Assembly: GCA_003255025.1 (NCBI GenBank)
Contig: QANY01002976.1
Span: 558,001 to 622,000 of the forward strand
Reading direction: 5' to 3'
Source of the DNA: Datisca glomerata
Taxonomy: Eukaryota; Streptophyta; Magnoliopsida; Cucurbitales; Datiscaceae
Length of the DNA stretch: 64,000 bases
The notes under the pieces are model-generated. The model saw nothing but the letters and a program-made list of their open reading frames with translations. It ran no database searches and was not told where the DNA came from. The position numbers were made by a program, and so were the translations under genes. This document shows positions 1 to 11,690 of the stretch, piece after piece (the stretch's first letter is position 1; every line of letters starts with the position of its first letter).

Positions 1-682
1 GACTAATTTATAATCGTATTATAAATTAGGGCTCAATAATCATTCAGTTCTAGAATTAACACTTAAGGGAACCAATATACGACTCGTTAGGAAAGCTTGA
101 ATTCTAAATCTTGTAAGATCATGTTCCCAGCCATCCATATCACTGAATCATCAAAATAAAAGTCATTATCGTGTTTTACAAACAAACCTTAACGAGTGAA
201 TCAAAAGATCCAGTAGACATGCATAAGAGTTCATGATTACTCAAGATTTAAAGTGATCTACATATGATCATCAGATTAATGTATATTAAATTTTTATGTT
301 AAATGTCAAGTTAATAAAAATATTAATCGACATCTTTCCTGTCATATATAATCTTATTATATAAAGTACTTTTACTAAAATGCATATCCACATCAATTAT
401 ATTGATCTAGATCACATACATTCATAATGCTTAGTGAACTGTACTAGCAACCATTCATTAAAGACTTCATATTTTAATATGTTGGTGACAATTTTATTTA
501 TTATCTATGATCTTAATTTTATCGTAATTAAACACGATCATAGTCTCATTAATGAATATGAAATTTTCAGATATTTATATATAAATTATTCAACAATAAT
601 TTAAAAGAACAATTAGAAGAAATTTTTTTAATTTCATATTAAAATTGTCTAAACACATGCTTTAAGTGAACTATGGCCAACA
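1..682 (-). repeat. Partial LTR of copia family A
   Basis: This stretch matches the LTR at 14645-15327 almost base for base, including the shared opening around TTTATAATCGTATTATAAAT and the closing end GGCCAACA at 675-682. The family A LTR begins TGTTGG and ends CCAACA, so 682 is a true LTR edge. The polypurine tract that follows the 3' LTR of the complete copy (15328-15342) is absent after 682. The edge is therefore probably the outer end of a 5' LTR whose element lies beyond the left window edge on the minus strand. No coding potential is seen. Confidence 0.75.
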
Positions 683-1440
683 GTTAGTGCCCCATTACCT
701 GCTCTACCACACACTTGATAGGTAATCCTTTTTCTATACATGCCACCTCTGCCCCTTCTTCCACCATTAAAATTCCCATGATTACCACCATTAAAATTTC
801 CTCCTCTTCCTCTACTAGAATTCCTAGGGCTGAAGCCTCCATTACCATGACCAAAACCATCATTCTTTCTTCCAAAATTACTTCCTGCATAGTTTGCTGA
901 CATTGAGTATTTGACATCTAGCCTAGATTCAGAATTAATTCTTTCAATTCTACACTCATGGCTCATTAACCGAGCCTAAACTTCCTCTAGTGTAACATCA
1001 TCACTTCTTGAGGTTATATTTATAACTATCGAGTCATACTCGAGTCTTAAACCATTTAAAATGTGAAGCATAAGATCCTGAGTACTCACTGGATTTCCAG
1101 CAGTAGTCAATGCATCATCTAGATTCTTCATCTTGTCGCAATAATCTGTAATACTCTGATTACCTTTCTTACTGGTTTGTAAGAGATTCTTCAACTGGAT
1201 CATTCTTGCTCTCGATTGATTGGAGAAACTCTTCTCCAATGCCTTCCACAGATCCTTCGAATGACTATATTGCAGAATAGTTCTGAGAACTATCTCGGTC
1301 ATAAACGAAGCAACCAACTCAAGAGCAGCTAGTCCTTCCTGATCTAAGTTATGTACTTTGGATTATCAGTACCATTAGCAAGTTTTTGCTGAGGGTTTTC
1401 CTGACTACTAAGCAGAAAAGAATCTAAGCTGTTTTCAATA
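683..1440 (-). pseudogene. Copia gag fragment, interrupted by LTR
   Basis: Reading from high to low coordinates, this encodes the capsid-type gag domain of plant Ty1/copia elements (UBN2 / Retrotran_gag_2 family). Recognisable pieces are KARM-like SRARMIQLKNLLQTSKKG, the spacer ITDYCDKMKN, LILNGL-like HILNGLRLEYDSI, and then a Gly/Arg/Asn-rich tail leading to a zinc-knuckle start (YQVCGRAGNGALT). A stop at 973-975 breaks the frame, and the upstream end near 1370 is scrambled. The tail stops in the knuckle at the family A LTR edge at 682, so the LTR appears to have inserted there. The gag packages retrotransposon RNA; this copy cannot do so. Confidence 0.8.
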
Positions 1441-2262
1441 ATTGTTGGGATAACTTGAGCTAAAACAAAATTTTCTCAGTAATTATCCTTAACTTTCAAA
1501 TACAAATATATCGATAGAAGCAACATAACAACAATACTAACTGTCATAACTACTCGTCTAACTAATGCTAACAACTGATTTAACTAACTTCTAAAGCACA
1601 TGATTAGTGCATGAAGTGCATGGTAAGAGAGGTTAGCTAAGTCACTAGACTAGCTTAATTGATGCCTTAATCACGTTGCTGAGCTGGCTCGATTAGTGTC
1701 CTTGTCAGCATAAGTATTATCCTTGTCAAAAAGTGATCACATGTCATGCATGCGAACTTTTTAACAACATTTTCATAGAAATTTAAATAGATGAGGTTTT
1801 TTATTGACAGCAAAAATTTATGTACCAATATAGAAAATGTTAAGGTTTGATCAAAGTTCGGAAGATGTTAGGATATCCAATTTTAGGATATCCATCCATT
1901 TATATATATACTAGTTCCTAAAACGTGTGTTGCACATAATAAATCTAAAAAATAAAAAAAATTAATAACAATAATGCCTCAAAGAGGAAAAGTATTATAC
2001 ATAGAATAGTTGGATAGTGTAAAAAGAAATTATATATATAGAGCCTATATTAGATTTCGTTTATATATATATATATCTATTTGTTACAAATTCAAGTGTT
2101 TTATTATTATATTTTAACTAATAAAACTAAATTTGATTTTCATTTTATGTTTTTTCATTCAGTCTTCTTTTCATTTCATACATTTTAAGATATCTTATTT
2201 TAATAATTTATGTTGTACAATAAATTATATTAAGAAAAGTTTAATACAATCTAATAAAAGAT
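1441..2262. other. AT-rich spacer, no gene seen
   Basis: No open frame of note and no recognised domain. It holds short TA runs near 1903-1912 and 2055-2076. It may include the remaining upstream part of the broken gag-bearing element, but no LTR edge or primer-binding site could be placed. Confidence 0.5.
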
Positions 2263-3519
2263 GACATAACACGCATTAAAAATAAAAATGATACAAAGCC
2301 GTACTGAATATTCAACTATGAGGTACGTATACAACAATTTAAATATTTCTAATAGACAATATTGTTTAAAAAGTTAAAAGTATTATTAACCATTTAATTA
2401 ATTATTAGTAATTTTTAATCTTAATGTCAATGAAGTCGGGCATTTCATTACATAATGAGGGTAATTGATGTCAAGATTGCCTCTTAGCCAAGATGACATA
2501 AAACGTAATTAAGAACAAAAATAATATAAAATGTTAGTGAATACTTAATTTTTAGGTACGTACATGATACTTTAAGAACTTTTTAAAAACAAATTGACAA
2601 TAAAATGTCAATTATCATTTAATTCAAAACTAGTAATATTTAATTTTAATATTTATGAAGGATAATTAAAGAATTTCATAAATAGGAAGGATAATCAATG
2701 TCTAAAAATATTTCTCTACTCTTAGACCCATATATATATATAACACTGCTCTCTTTATTCTCAACCGAGCTCTATAATGTCATCACAGATAAGACTGTAT
2801 TATATCCAACCTCTTCATTAGGGTCGATCTGATTGCACTTCACATTTAAGATAAATAAGATGATCCATAAACATATGATCTGACTTGAATCAATATACGT
2901 GGGAAGCTGAACTGATCATACGATGACACATACAAAAAACTCTTTGGTCTCCACATATTAGTATTTAGAACATTATTATGTATATCAAAAAACTCATTTT
3001 TTCCCCTTTTTCTGATCTATCTCCTCTTGTCATTTAGTCCTCCTTTCTTTTATAACGTATCCCTCTCTAGCCTAGTCATCATAAGGAGAGTTGACTACAC
3101 TACAAATAGCACCTTTACAAACACATGCACTTACACTTGTCTTTCTTTCTTTTTGCATATTAACACAATAGCACACTACAACCACACCTCCTTCTCACGG
3201 TACTGGGCACTTTACTTCATCATGTTTTTGGAGTGCTCACGAGTGCTGAGGAGTGTATACGTGCACTTAGTACTATATTAAAGAGATTTAGAGGGGAAGC
3301 ATTTAATTTCGCGTTTTATTCTTTAAACTCCTACACAATATATTATCAATTAAAAAAGAACTTTTCACTTCTTTTTTATTAATTGATTTACATAATATAA
3401 CTTTATAAATAGTTTATAATTAAATATTTGTTATGATGTTATGTAACGGAGCACTGATGTGCGAAATTGAATGTTTTTAGATCATTAGTAATTTTTAAAA
3501 TAGATATATGTAATACTTA
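2263..3519. repeat. Repeat family B, copy 1
   Basis: This non-coding block recurs at 6545-7885 and 7886-9715. Shared landmarks are GGTACGTACATGA, AGCCAAGATG, CATAAACATATGATCTGA and CTCACGGTACTGGGCACTT. Its first 450 bases are themselves an imperfect tandem pair of about 225-bp units (about 2265-2490 and 2490-2715), each with GACATAA(A/C)ACG and AGGTACGTA. Relative to copy 3, about 85 bases are missing near 2788. The block breaks off near 3519, where family A leader sequence begins. A small frame around 3027-3281 recurs in the other copies but looks like a by-product of the repeat rather than a gene. Element class is unknown; LTR or large terminal repeat are options. Confidence 0.65.
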
Positions 3520-5489
3520 CATACAATTGATTTCTTAAAACAATTCATATAAGCATATTAAAAAAGTTCTAATCAATCATGTTTCTATTAATGAGATGTA
3601 TGATTAAATAAAACTGTGTGAGATTTCATGTATGACATGTGATCGACTAATGTATGGTCATATTATCAATCAAATCAATAAACATTTATATAATAATTAA
3701 ATAAATAAATGATTAATAGAGTGACCATTAGATATTTCTAAATTACAACCTTTGAAAAATAAAAATAATTACAAAAAGGACATCAAGAATGTATATTTCT
3801 CAAATAGTCATTTCTCCACCAGAGGTCCATCTTCGTAATCTTCAAACTTTGATCAAAACCCTTTAATTAAGATAAACTATTTTTCTCAATTATATAATCT
3901 CATTAATTAACCTTTTAAAATTAGTGAATTTGCAATTAAAAAATAATTCAATGACTCATCAAACTTGAGTCAAACCCAATTAATTAATTAATTTTAATTT
4001 TTAAGAAAAATCAAAATGGATCATTATCTTTTGAAAAATCAAATTTCAAAATTCAAAATTTCAAAAATTCAAAATCAAATTTTGAAATTTAAAAGATAGG
4101 GTAGAATTTGAGTTTTCGCGACACATCGCAGGGATAGGGTAACACGGTATCAGGGTTTCTGCAAAACTTTTCTTGCAGTAACAATAATTACCTCTGACAA
4201 TAGGACTCTCCCACCACCGCCCCCTTCCACCGCCATCACCTCCGCCATCAACCACCATCGGCGGTCCAATCGCCGCTGGACTACGGCGCCAGAATTCATT
4301 TGGAATTCCTATTTTTTTTCTTCCTCATTCATCTCGTGCGTTCTTCATCCTTGCGATCAGAATTTTATAACATGATATATAAAATAAGATTATAAAAATT
4401 CATATGCTCAAAACAACTTACACAAGATCTAAGGAAAAAATAAAGAATAAAGTCCAAACTCAAAAGTCACCATACAATTAACGATTCATCGTTAACCATA
4501 CATTCAAAAACTAAACCATCCACTCATTCATACATATAAAAATATATACATTATGAACAAAGCAAGAACACCCACACAGTATTTAATATAAAAATATATA
4601 AAGACCGCTTTGATACCAATTATTAGAATCCATGGCGACATGCAGCGGAAGGCGTGGTGGTGTTTTAAAAATAATTTTCAAATGATAAATGATCGCATCG
4701 TCACAGATCCCAAAGATGAAAACTTTTTAATTGAAAAATGCTTTTTCAGATCTGATCCATTATATATTTATATATTAAATCAAAGACATACATGGATACA
4801 AAATATACATCTTGTAGTTCAATAAAGCGTCATTGCAATACAACGAACTTGCTATCCCACAAACGATAGACTTCGAGATCCACACTACGATCTTACAAGC
4901 AAATCTTCAACACACCAGGACGTATGTGAGTACATAAAATATATCAAGAATACTTTTTTGTCCCTAGATGTACTCACCACATAAGATCTATAGGTTTTTT
5001 TAGAATGATTAATTTGTGAGATGAAACTCTAATCGAAAAATAAGTAAAAGTATTCACAAACCTTTTTTATTAACTTTTAATCTCAGAGAGTTTCACCCCT
5101 GATTACAACTGTGTTATTAGCACATTGAAGCCAATAGAATAATATCAATATATTTTCTAGATAATGACATATAAGATTTTTTAGGGATTTACATAAAATA
5201 ATAAATTAATTACAAATGTGCAATTGAAGTGGGACCCACTGTAATTGTATAAAACTGTAGTCCCGTGAAGAGCCACAATGCCTCACAGCACTGATGACTC
5301 ACGACACCACGGTAGTGTTGTGAGGCACTATAGTGTGCCACATTTTCACTGTAGTGTCACGTGGCACAACAGTAGTTCATGTTAATCTCTGATTCCAAAT
5401 CAGTGATTTACATGTGACAGTCCAATATGCCACGTGACAATTTTTTAAATTTATTATTTATTTTAATTAGATAAATATCTAGATATCAG
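3520..5489 (-). repeat. Copia family A fragment: leader, PBS and LTR part
   Basis: This segment is colinear with 20075-22030 of the complete family A element: a leader of about 1.1 kb (3520-4606), a primer-binding site (4607-4618), then the LTR from 4621 upward. The element reads on the minus strand. The 5' half of the LTR is missing and is replaced by an inverted duplication at 5490-5654. No coding region is present. The GC-rich patch at 4190-4300 (CCACCGCC and similar) is part of the leader and also occurs at 20770-20880. Confidence 0.75.
4607..4618 (-). other. Primer-binding site, tRNA-iMet type
   Basis: The minus strand reads TGGTATCAAAGC, one base from the usual plant copia primer site TGGTATCAGAGC, which pairs with the 3' end of initiator methionine tRNA. 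It lies two bases from the LTR edge at 4621, which is where reverse transcription would start. Confidence 0.8.
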
Positions 5490-5654
5490 TTAATTCAAAA
5501 TTCACTTATCTAATCTCCCAATAAATTATCTTATTTGTTGAAATTAAATAATATTAAATCATTTTGAGATAAAGACTTGATTTAATTTATCTAATCTATT
5601 AATCAACAAATAAGATAATTTATTGGGAGATTAGATGAGTGAATTTTGAATTAA
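5490..5654. repeat. Inverted repeat with 52-bp arms
   Basis: The arm at 5490-5541 and the arm at 5603-5654 are reverse complements with a single mismatch, separated by a 61-base loop. The left arm belongs to the family A LTR; the other two LTR copies have only the left arm in this place. The right arm is therefore a local inverted duplication made at the point where this copy is truncated. Confidence 0.85.
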
Positions 5655-6240
5655 AGACCCACGGGCATGAAAAGAAACCCATGAAAAACACTCACAAAAA
5701 TGTAAAGAAGGCGACAAGTACCATTTGACCATTCAGAGTAGAAAAATAACGAGTAGAAGACCAAGAAGAGCACATAGCAAAGTGTACGAGAAGAGCGCAT
5801 ACCAATTGGGGAGCACAGACTGAGAAGGGCAAAACTCACGATCACAAATCAGAGCACAGACCAAGAAGAGCACGAGCACAGAAGAGCATAGACCAGATCA
5901 CGAGCACGAGCACAAAGAAAATCACAATCAAAGAACCCATGAGCATAGCCCAAGAAGAGAAAGAGTAGCAAAACTCACGATCAGAGAACATGGCAAAGCG
6001 TCAAATCCAATGCCCAGAGAAGAGCCCCTCTAATTGCAGAACCCACATCAAAGCCCACGATCAGAGCAAACTCAATGAGTAGAGCAAAAGGGATTGTTGA
6101 ATCTCTAATTGTCGAAAATGAACCCCTAATTGTAGAACTCCTAAAAGACGAACCCTAATTGTAGAAGACCAAGAAGATCATCGAAGACGGCATAGATATA
6201 ACTTTGATTATCTATGCTGTAGAGAGAGATTTTAAAATAA
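5655..6240. repeat. Purine-rich degenerate repeat tract
   Basis: The plus strand is strongly purine-rich and repeats loose variants of GACCAAGAAGAGCAC and of CTAATTGTAGAA (the latter near 6090-6170). The motifs ATAACTTTGATTATC at 6197-6211 and again at 6348-6362 mark a short direct repeat. No protein domain is recognised in any frame. Confidence 0.5.
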
Positions 6241-6544
6241 TATGGATAATTATAAAATCATAATTTTATGATGGAATCATTTCTTAGACATGTGATAAAA
6301 TGATTAAATAAAATCAATTTTTTTATTATTGAAAGAACAATGCAAGATATAACTTTGATTATCAGTTTTTCAATTTTACACATCTTACTTTATATGCATT
6401 ATATTTTAAGCAATAACAAATTTACGATATACAAAATAGTTAAAACTTATATTCTTGAACTTTCTATTTGTCATTATATAATTAATTTTATATATAACGT
6501 ACAAATCAATGGGGTCAAATCTCACTGAGCATAACATAGTCTAT
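6241..6544. other. AT-rich spacer
   Basis: Apart from the short repeat near 6348 nothing is recognised here. A 62-residue frame is present but has the composition of random AT-rich sequence. Confidence 0.5.
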
Positions 6545-7885
6545 TCACTGTTTTTCCCCACATAAATCAATCTCGAATCAATTATTATTGCACTTTACAT
6601 TTAAGATAAATAAGATGATTCATAAACATATGATGTGACTTGAATTAATATACTTGGGAAGTTAAGCTGATCATACGATGACACATATAATAAACTCTTT
6701 ATTCTCCACATAATAGTATTTAGAACATTATTATGTATATAGGAAAAACTCATTGTTTTTCCCTTTTGAAGATTGTCTCCTCTTGTCATTTGGTCCTCCT
6801 TTCTTTTATAACTTATCCCTCTCTAGCTTAGTCATCATAAGGAGAGTTGACTACACTACAAATAGCACCTTTACAAACACTTGCACTTACACTTGTCTTT
6901 CTTTCTTTTTGCATATTAACACAATAGCACACTAAAATCACACCTCCTTCTCACGGTACTGGGCACTTTACTTCATAATGTTTTTGAGTGCTCACGAGTG
7001 CTGCGGAGTGTATACGTGCACTTAGTACGTGTAAGTAGGTGTAAGTAGGTGAAAATTACATCTTGTACAATAGGTTGTCTATCGTTTGATTAGCACTTGC
7101 ACTCTTCTACTCCGGGAGATCAAAATTTTATACATATCACATGCAATAAACGTGTACTATATTTAGTACTATATTAAAGAGATTTAGAGGGGAAGCATTT
7201 AATTTCGCGTATTCTTCTTTAAACTCCTACACAAATATATTATCAATTAGAACTTTTCACTTCTCTTTTTCTAATTGATTTACATAATATAACTTTATAA
7301 ATTAAATATTTGTTATGATGTTATGTAACGGAGCACTGATGTGCCAAATTGAATGTTTTTAGATCATTTTGATACAATGAATGTTTGATTTTCAATTAAA
7401 AATAAACTTTTATTAGTAATTGTTTAAAATAGATATATGTAATACTTATATTATCAAAAAAATGAAAGTTATTATGAATTTAGAGAAGATGTTAATCTAT
7501 GTTATGATATTATGTGTTGATACCAGAAATCTCAACAACACATGCTCCCCTCTTGACTTGGAAATCTGCAAAACACAAATAAATAACTCAAAGAACGTGG
7601 AGAACCAGGGGGTCAGGGAGGGGGGTTTCCTAGTCTAAGGGCATCTGGTATCATGGTAGAAATTTGGCTGAATTTTCTTAAGAGCAAAATATCTTACCTA
7701 CTTCTGGAGCAGGTGGGGGGCTTTTATACCTGAGGTCCCTTGGGAAGAATCATATAGGAAAAGTTTAAGTGGATGTCTAACCTGACTGGATGGGTGTGAG
7801 GCGGCATTTAATGTCATTGTCTCCCGAGCAGACATGAAGGGATGGTTATTAAATATTGAGGAGTGCATAGGTGCACTTTTTAAAA
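6545..7885. repeat. Repeat family B, copy 2
   Basis: It matches copy 1 from about 2830 onward and copy 3 from about 8410 onward. It starts inside the unit, so the left part is missing. Its right part (7530-7880) contains G-runs, the box CTTTTATACCTGAGGTCCC near 7720 and the segment GATGGGTGTGAGGCGGCATT, all shared with 9540-9700. These features resemble a promoter-bearing terminal repeat of a transposon, but the class is not established. No gene is supported. Confidence 0.65.
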
Positions 7886-9715
7886 ACAATTTGATTATAT
7901 ATTAGTATTTATTTAATCTTAATATAAATGAAGTTGGGAATTTCATTACATAGTGAGGGAAATTGATGTCAAGATTGCCTCTCAGCCAAGATGCCATAAA
8001 ACGTAATTAAGAACAAAATTATACAAAATGTTAGTGAATACTTAGTTTTTAGGTACGTACATGACAATTTTAGAACTTTTTAAAAACAAATTGATAATAT
8101 TGTCCAAAATGTTAAAAATGCCAATAATCATTTAATTAAAAGCTAGTAATATTTATGAAGGATAATTAAAGAATTTCATTAAATAGTAAGGGCAATCGAT
8201 ATCTAAAAATATTTCTCTCTCTTAGTCTCATATATATAAATAAATAACTATATACATATAACACTGCTCTCTTTATTCTCAACCGAGCTCTATAATGTCA
8301 CCACAAATACTAGAGGGAACCCATGCGGCCATTTAGATGGAGATCAAATATGATCTCTAGTATTCTGATATTGAGTTAACTAAGACTGTATTATATCCGA
8401 CCTCTTCATTAGGGTCGATTTGACTACACTTTACATTTAAGATAAATAAAATGATCCATAAACATATGATCTGACTCGAATTAATATATGTTGGAAGCTG
8501 AGCTAATCATACCATGACACATATAATAAACTATTTATTCTCCACATAATAGTATTTACAACATTATTATGTATATAGGAAAAACTCATTATTTTTCCCT
8601 TCTGTGGTGTCTCCTCTTGTCATTTGGTCCTCCTTTCTTTTATAACTTATCCCTCGCTAGCTTGGTCATCATAAGGAGAGTTGACTACACTACAGCTACA
8701 CTACAAATAACACCTTGACAAATACATGCACTTACACTTCTCTTTCTTTCGTTTTGCATATTAACACATAGCACACTACAATCACACCTCCTTCTCACGG
8801 TACTGGGCACTTCGTAATGTTTTGGAGTGCTCACGAGTGCTTATGAGTGTATACGTGCACTTAGTATGTGTAAGTAGGTGAAAATTACATCTTGTCAAAT
8901 AGGTTGTTTATCATTTGGTTAGCACTTGCACTCTTCTACTCTAGTTAGGAGATGAGATTTTATACATGCAATGAACGTGTACTGTATTTAGTACTATATT
9001 AAAGAGATTTAGAGGGGAAGCATTTAATTTCCTGTATTACTCTTTAAACTCCTACACAATATATTACAAACTAGAACTTTTCACTTCTTTTTATTAATTG
9101 ATTTACATCATATAACATTTTAAATAGTTTATAGTTTAAATATTTGTTATGATGTTATGTAACGGAAAGCTGATGTGCGTGAAATTGTATTTTTCGAGAT
9201 TATTTTGATACAATGAATTTTTATTTTCAACTAATAATAATTTCTTTATTAGTAATTTTTAAAATAGATATATTTAATACATATATTATCAGAAAAATGA
9301 AAGTTCTTACGAATTTAGAGAAGATGTTAATCTATGTTGTGGTATCATGTGTTGATTCCAGAAATCTCAACAATACATATGCTCCTCTCTTGGCCTGAAA
9401 ATCTGCAAAACATAGACAAGGAACCCAAAGAACGAGGAGAACCGGGGGGGGGGGGTGTTCTTAGCCTAATGGTCATTGATGCCTAAGTCAGTATCCTGAT
9501 ATAAATTTGGTAGAGTTTTCCTAAGGGCGGAATATCTTACCTTCTTCTAGAGTAGGTGGGGGGAGGGATTATACCTGAGGTCCCTTCAGAAGAATCGAGT
9601 AGGAGAAGTTTAAGTGATGCGACGTCTGACCCTGATTGGATGGGTGTGAGGCGGCATTTAATGTCGTTGTCTCCTGAGCTGGCATGAAAGGATGATTATT
9701 AAATGTTGATGTGTT
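7886..9715. repeat. Repeat family B, copy 3
   Basis: This is the longest copy, following copy 2 almost directly, so copies 2 and 3 form a head-to-tail pair. It has the segment ACTAGAGGGAACCCATGCGG near 8310 that copy 1 lacks. It ends in the G-run at 9447-9457 and the box TTATACCTGAGGTCCCTTC near 9570, then GGCGGCATTTAATGTCGTTG near 9650. No protein domain is seen. Confidence 0.65.
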
Positions 9716-11690
9716 CCCTGAGTGATTGAATGGGGGCTGATATGACACTTCATAATGACGATTGGACTTGTTGGGCGTTCAGGTGGAATATGAGGACTTC
9801 ACGTGTGACTTTACTTTCGACGAACAATGGTGATGATGACATAGAGAGTTAGCCAAGATTCTTTCACGGGCCTTATCCTTATAGCTTTTCACCTGCTCTA
9901 GCAGGTGTAACCCGAGCTTCCTAGAAACTGACCAAGCTAGGTAGATTCCTCTTTCAGAGTGCTCGAGCCCTAAAGCCTTTTCCTATAGTGAACCTCTAAA
10001 CATAGTAAGCATGTAGTGCCATGTTACTCGTAGTTAAAGAATACCCATAACAGTTGTCCCTAGTCGAGGATTTGGGGGGTCATGTCTGCCTAGGCATGAA
10101 AACTCCTTTATTCAAATTATTTGTCCGAGTTGGCTCTATGTGGTGAGATGCTAAGGGTTGTGTTTGTCTCAAGTAATCCACACTTGTGTTTGATTCTCAT
10201 TCACTCAAGAGGCCCATGGTGTCAAATTACATGCATAACAGTCCTTTAACATGCTTGCCTGCACGCGTGCATACTCTCACCTTTATTAAGATTCTTTATC
10301 ATTCATTCTTTGAGAGTTATGACAACGATGGCGTGTGGGCGCGTGAAAAGGAGGGTGAGAATCGTGAGGCCTGATTTATTGATGCGTCACCTTACTTTTG
10401 CGGACGCGTGAGTGACATTTGGTCTCCCGAAACTGTCTCATTGGTTCACGAAATGGAAGCTCCTTGGGCGTGGGGTTTCCTCAACAGTCTCGATGGTTGT
10501 TTGTTTCAAGGACGATAAATGAGCGGTTTCCTTCTTCAAGGCCTATAAATGAGCGGTTTCCTCCTTCATTTCCTTTACCCTTGCTTTCCTTAGAGAAATG
10601 GGATCCTCGTCAACCCCCATTCTTGCCCCTAATTCTTCTTTCCTTTTTGCGAGAATAGAAGTTCTCCTCTTTCAAGGGCGCCCTTTATTTTGGAGGCTTC
10701 GTTTCAAACTTCTTTCGATTTTCCTTTACGTGGTATTTGCCTCCCTCCTCGTTGTATTTTAATACTCGTGCCTCAAGGTCACTGATTTTCAATATGTCAT
10801 GGCTTTCTCACCGTCGATGATGCTGTGTGGTAAGTCATTCTGCTCGCAACCCAACAAGTAGTCTTGACATTTTATCCGTAATAAAGTAACTTTACCGGCT
10901 ATAATCTATCTCCCACTTTTTGCCTCACCATTCGAATCCTTTTACTAGATGATTCCTGGCAAAGCTGATAGGCGTAGAAGGTCAAGCTTGGTCTTCAAAG
11001 GATATCCTCCGGGGGCAATTTTGGCTGGCCAAAGTGTGTGTAATAGTTCTTTCACTTACAGCGTTCAGGGTGATGTCGGACCCGAGCACGTCTGCTTCCT
11101 TCTCTTTCTCACTCTATGGGAGAGATTGAAGCTTTTCCGTCTTCCGTGTTGAGGGACATATCGCCTAGAACGAGTGTAACATGATGACTCAGATTGAGTT
11201 CCCTTTTTGGTCGACTCGGTGAGAGCATCAGACTAAGTCATCGTGATCCTAAACTTTCAGCCAAAGAGCGACCAGAGCCCCTAAGACTTTAAAGAGTTCA
11301 TGAAAGTTGTGGAAACCCTACAACAACCATCCCAGATGTTGTGGGGTCTCTTTTACCTTTGGGTCAACCTGAGGAGGGGGTTCCTGTAACTTTTTATTTT
11401 CCTCTATTTGTAATCTTTCCTTCTCAATAATAAGAATAAATTTTATTCAATAGCTCTGACTCTTTTCTTGTTTGGGTTCTGCTCTTGTTTATTTCCTATA
11501 TGTTATAACCTTCGTATTTACATAAACTTGGTCGTCAGTCCCGAGCTTGGATAAACTTTAAGTAATGAACTCGATTTTTTAAGTAATTGATCCTTCAGTA
11601 AATGAAGCATTTCTTTTACTTCCACTGAGTTTTAATTTGGTCCAGATGAGACCTTAATCTTTTCTCCGTTCTTGCTTCTTTGTGATCTCA
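9716..11690. other. GC-richer non-coding block, possibly LTR or TE leader
   Basis: Base composition changes here from AT-rich to fairly GC-balanced. The sequence shows promoter-like features on the plus strand: ATAAATGAGCGGTTTCC occurs at 10516-10532 and again from 10544, each spelling a TATA-like box, followed by pyrimidine-rich sequence. Near 11370-11450 the run CAATAATAAGAATAAATTTT could serve as a poly(A) region. Short frames at 10949-11152 (67 residues) and 10419-10658 (79 residues) match no family I know. The layout fits an LTR or non-autonomous LARD-type element adjoining family B, but this is inference. Confidence 0.35.

Noticed and set aside
3027..3281. Small frame repeated at 6753-6935 and in degraded form near 8600
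   Set aside because: It recurs because the non-coding repeat recurs; it is truncated differently in each copy and has low-complexity Ser/Thr/Tyr composition.
4600..4825. 71-residue plus-strand frame shared with 13134-13370 and 21199-21402
   Set aside because: It lies in the LTR of family A on the strand opposite to the element, with no domain. It follows from LTR conservation.
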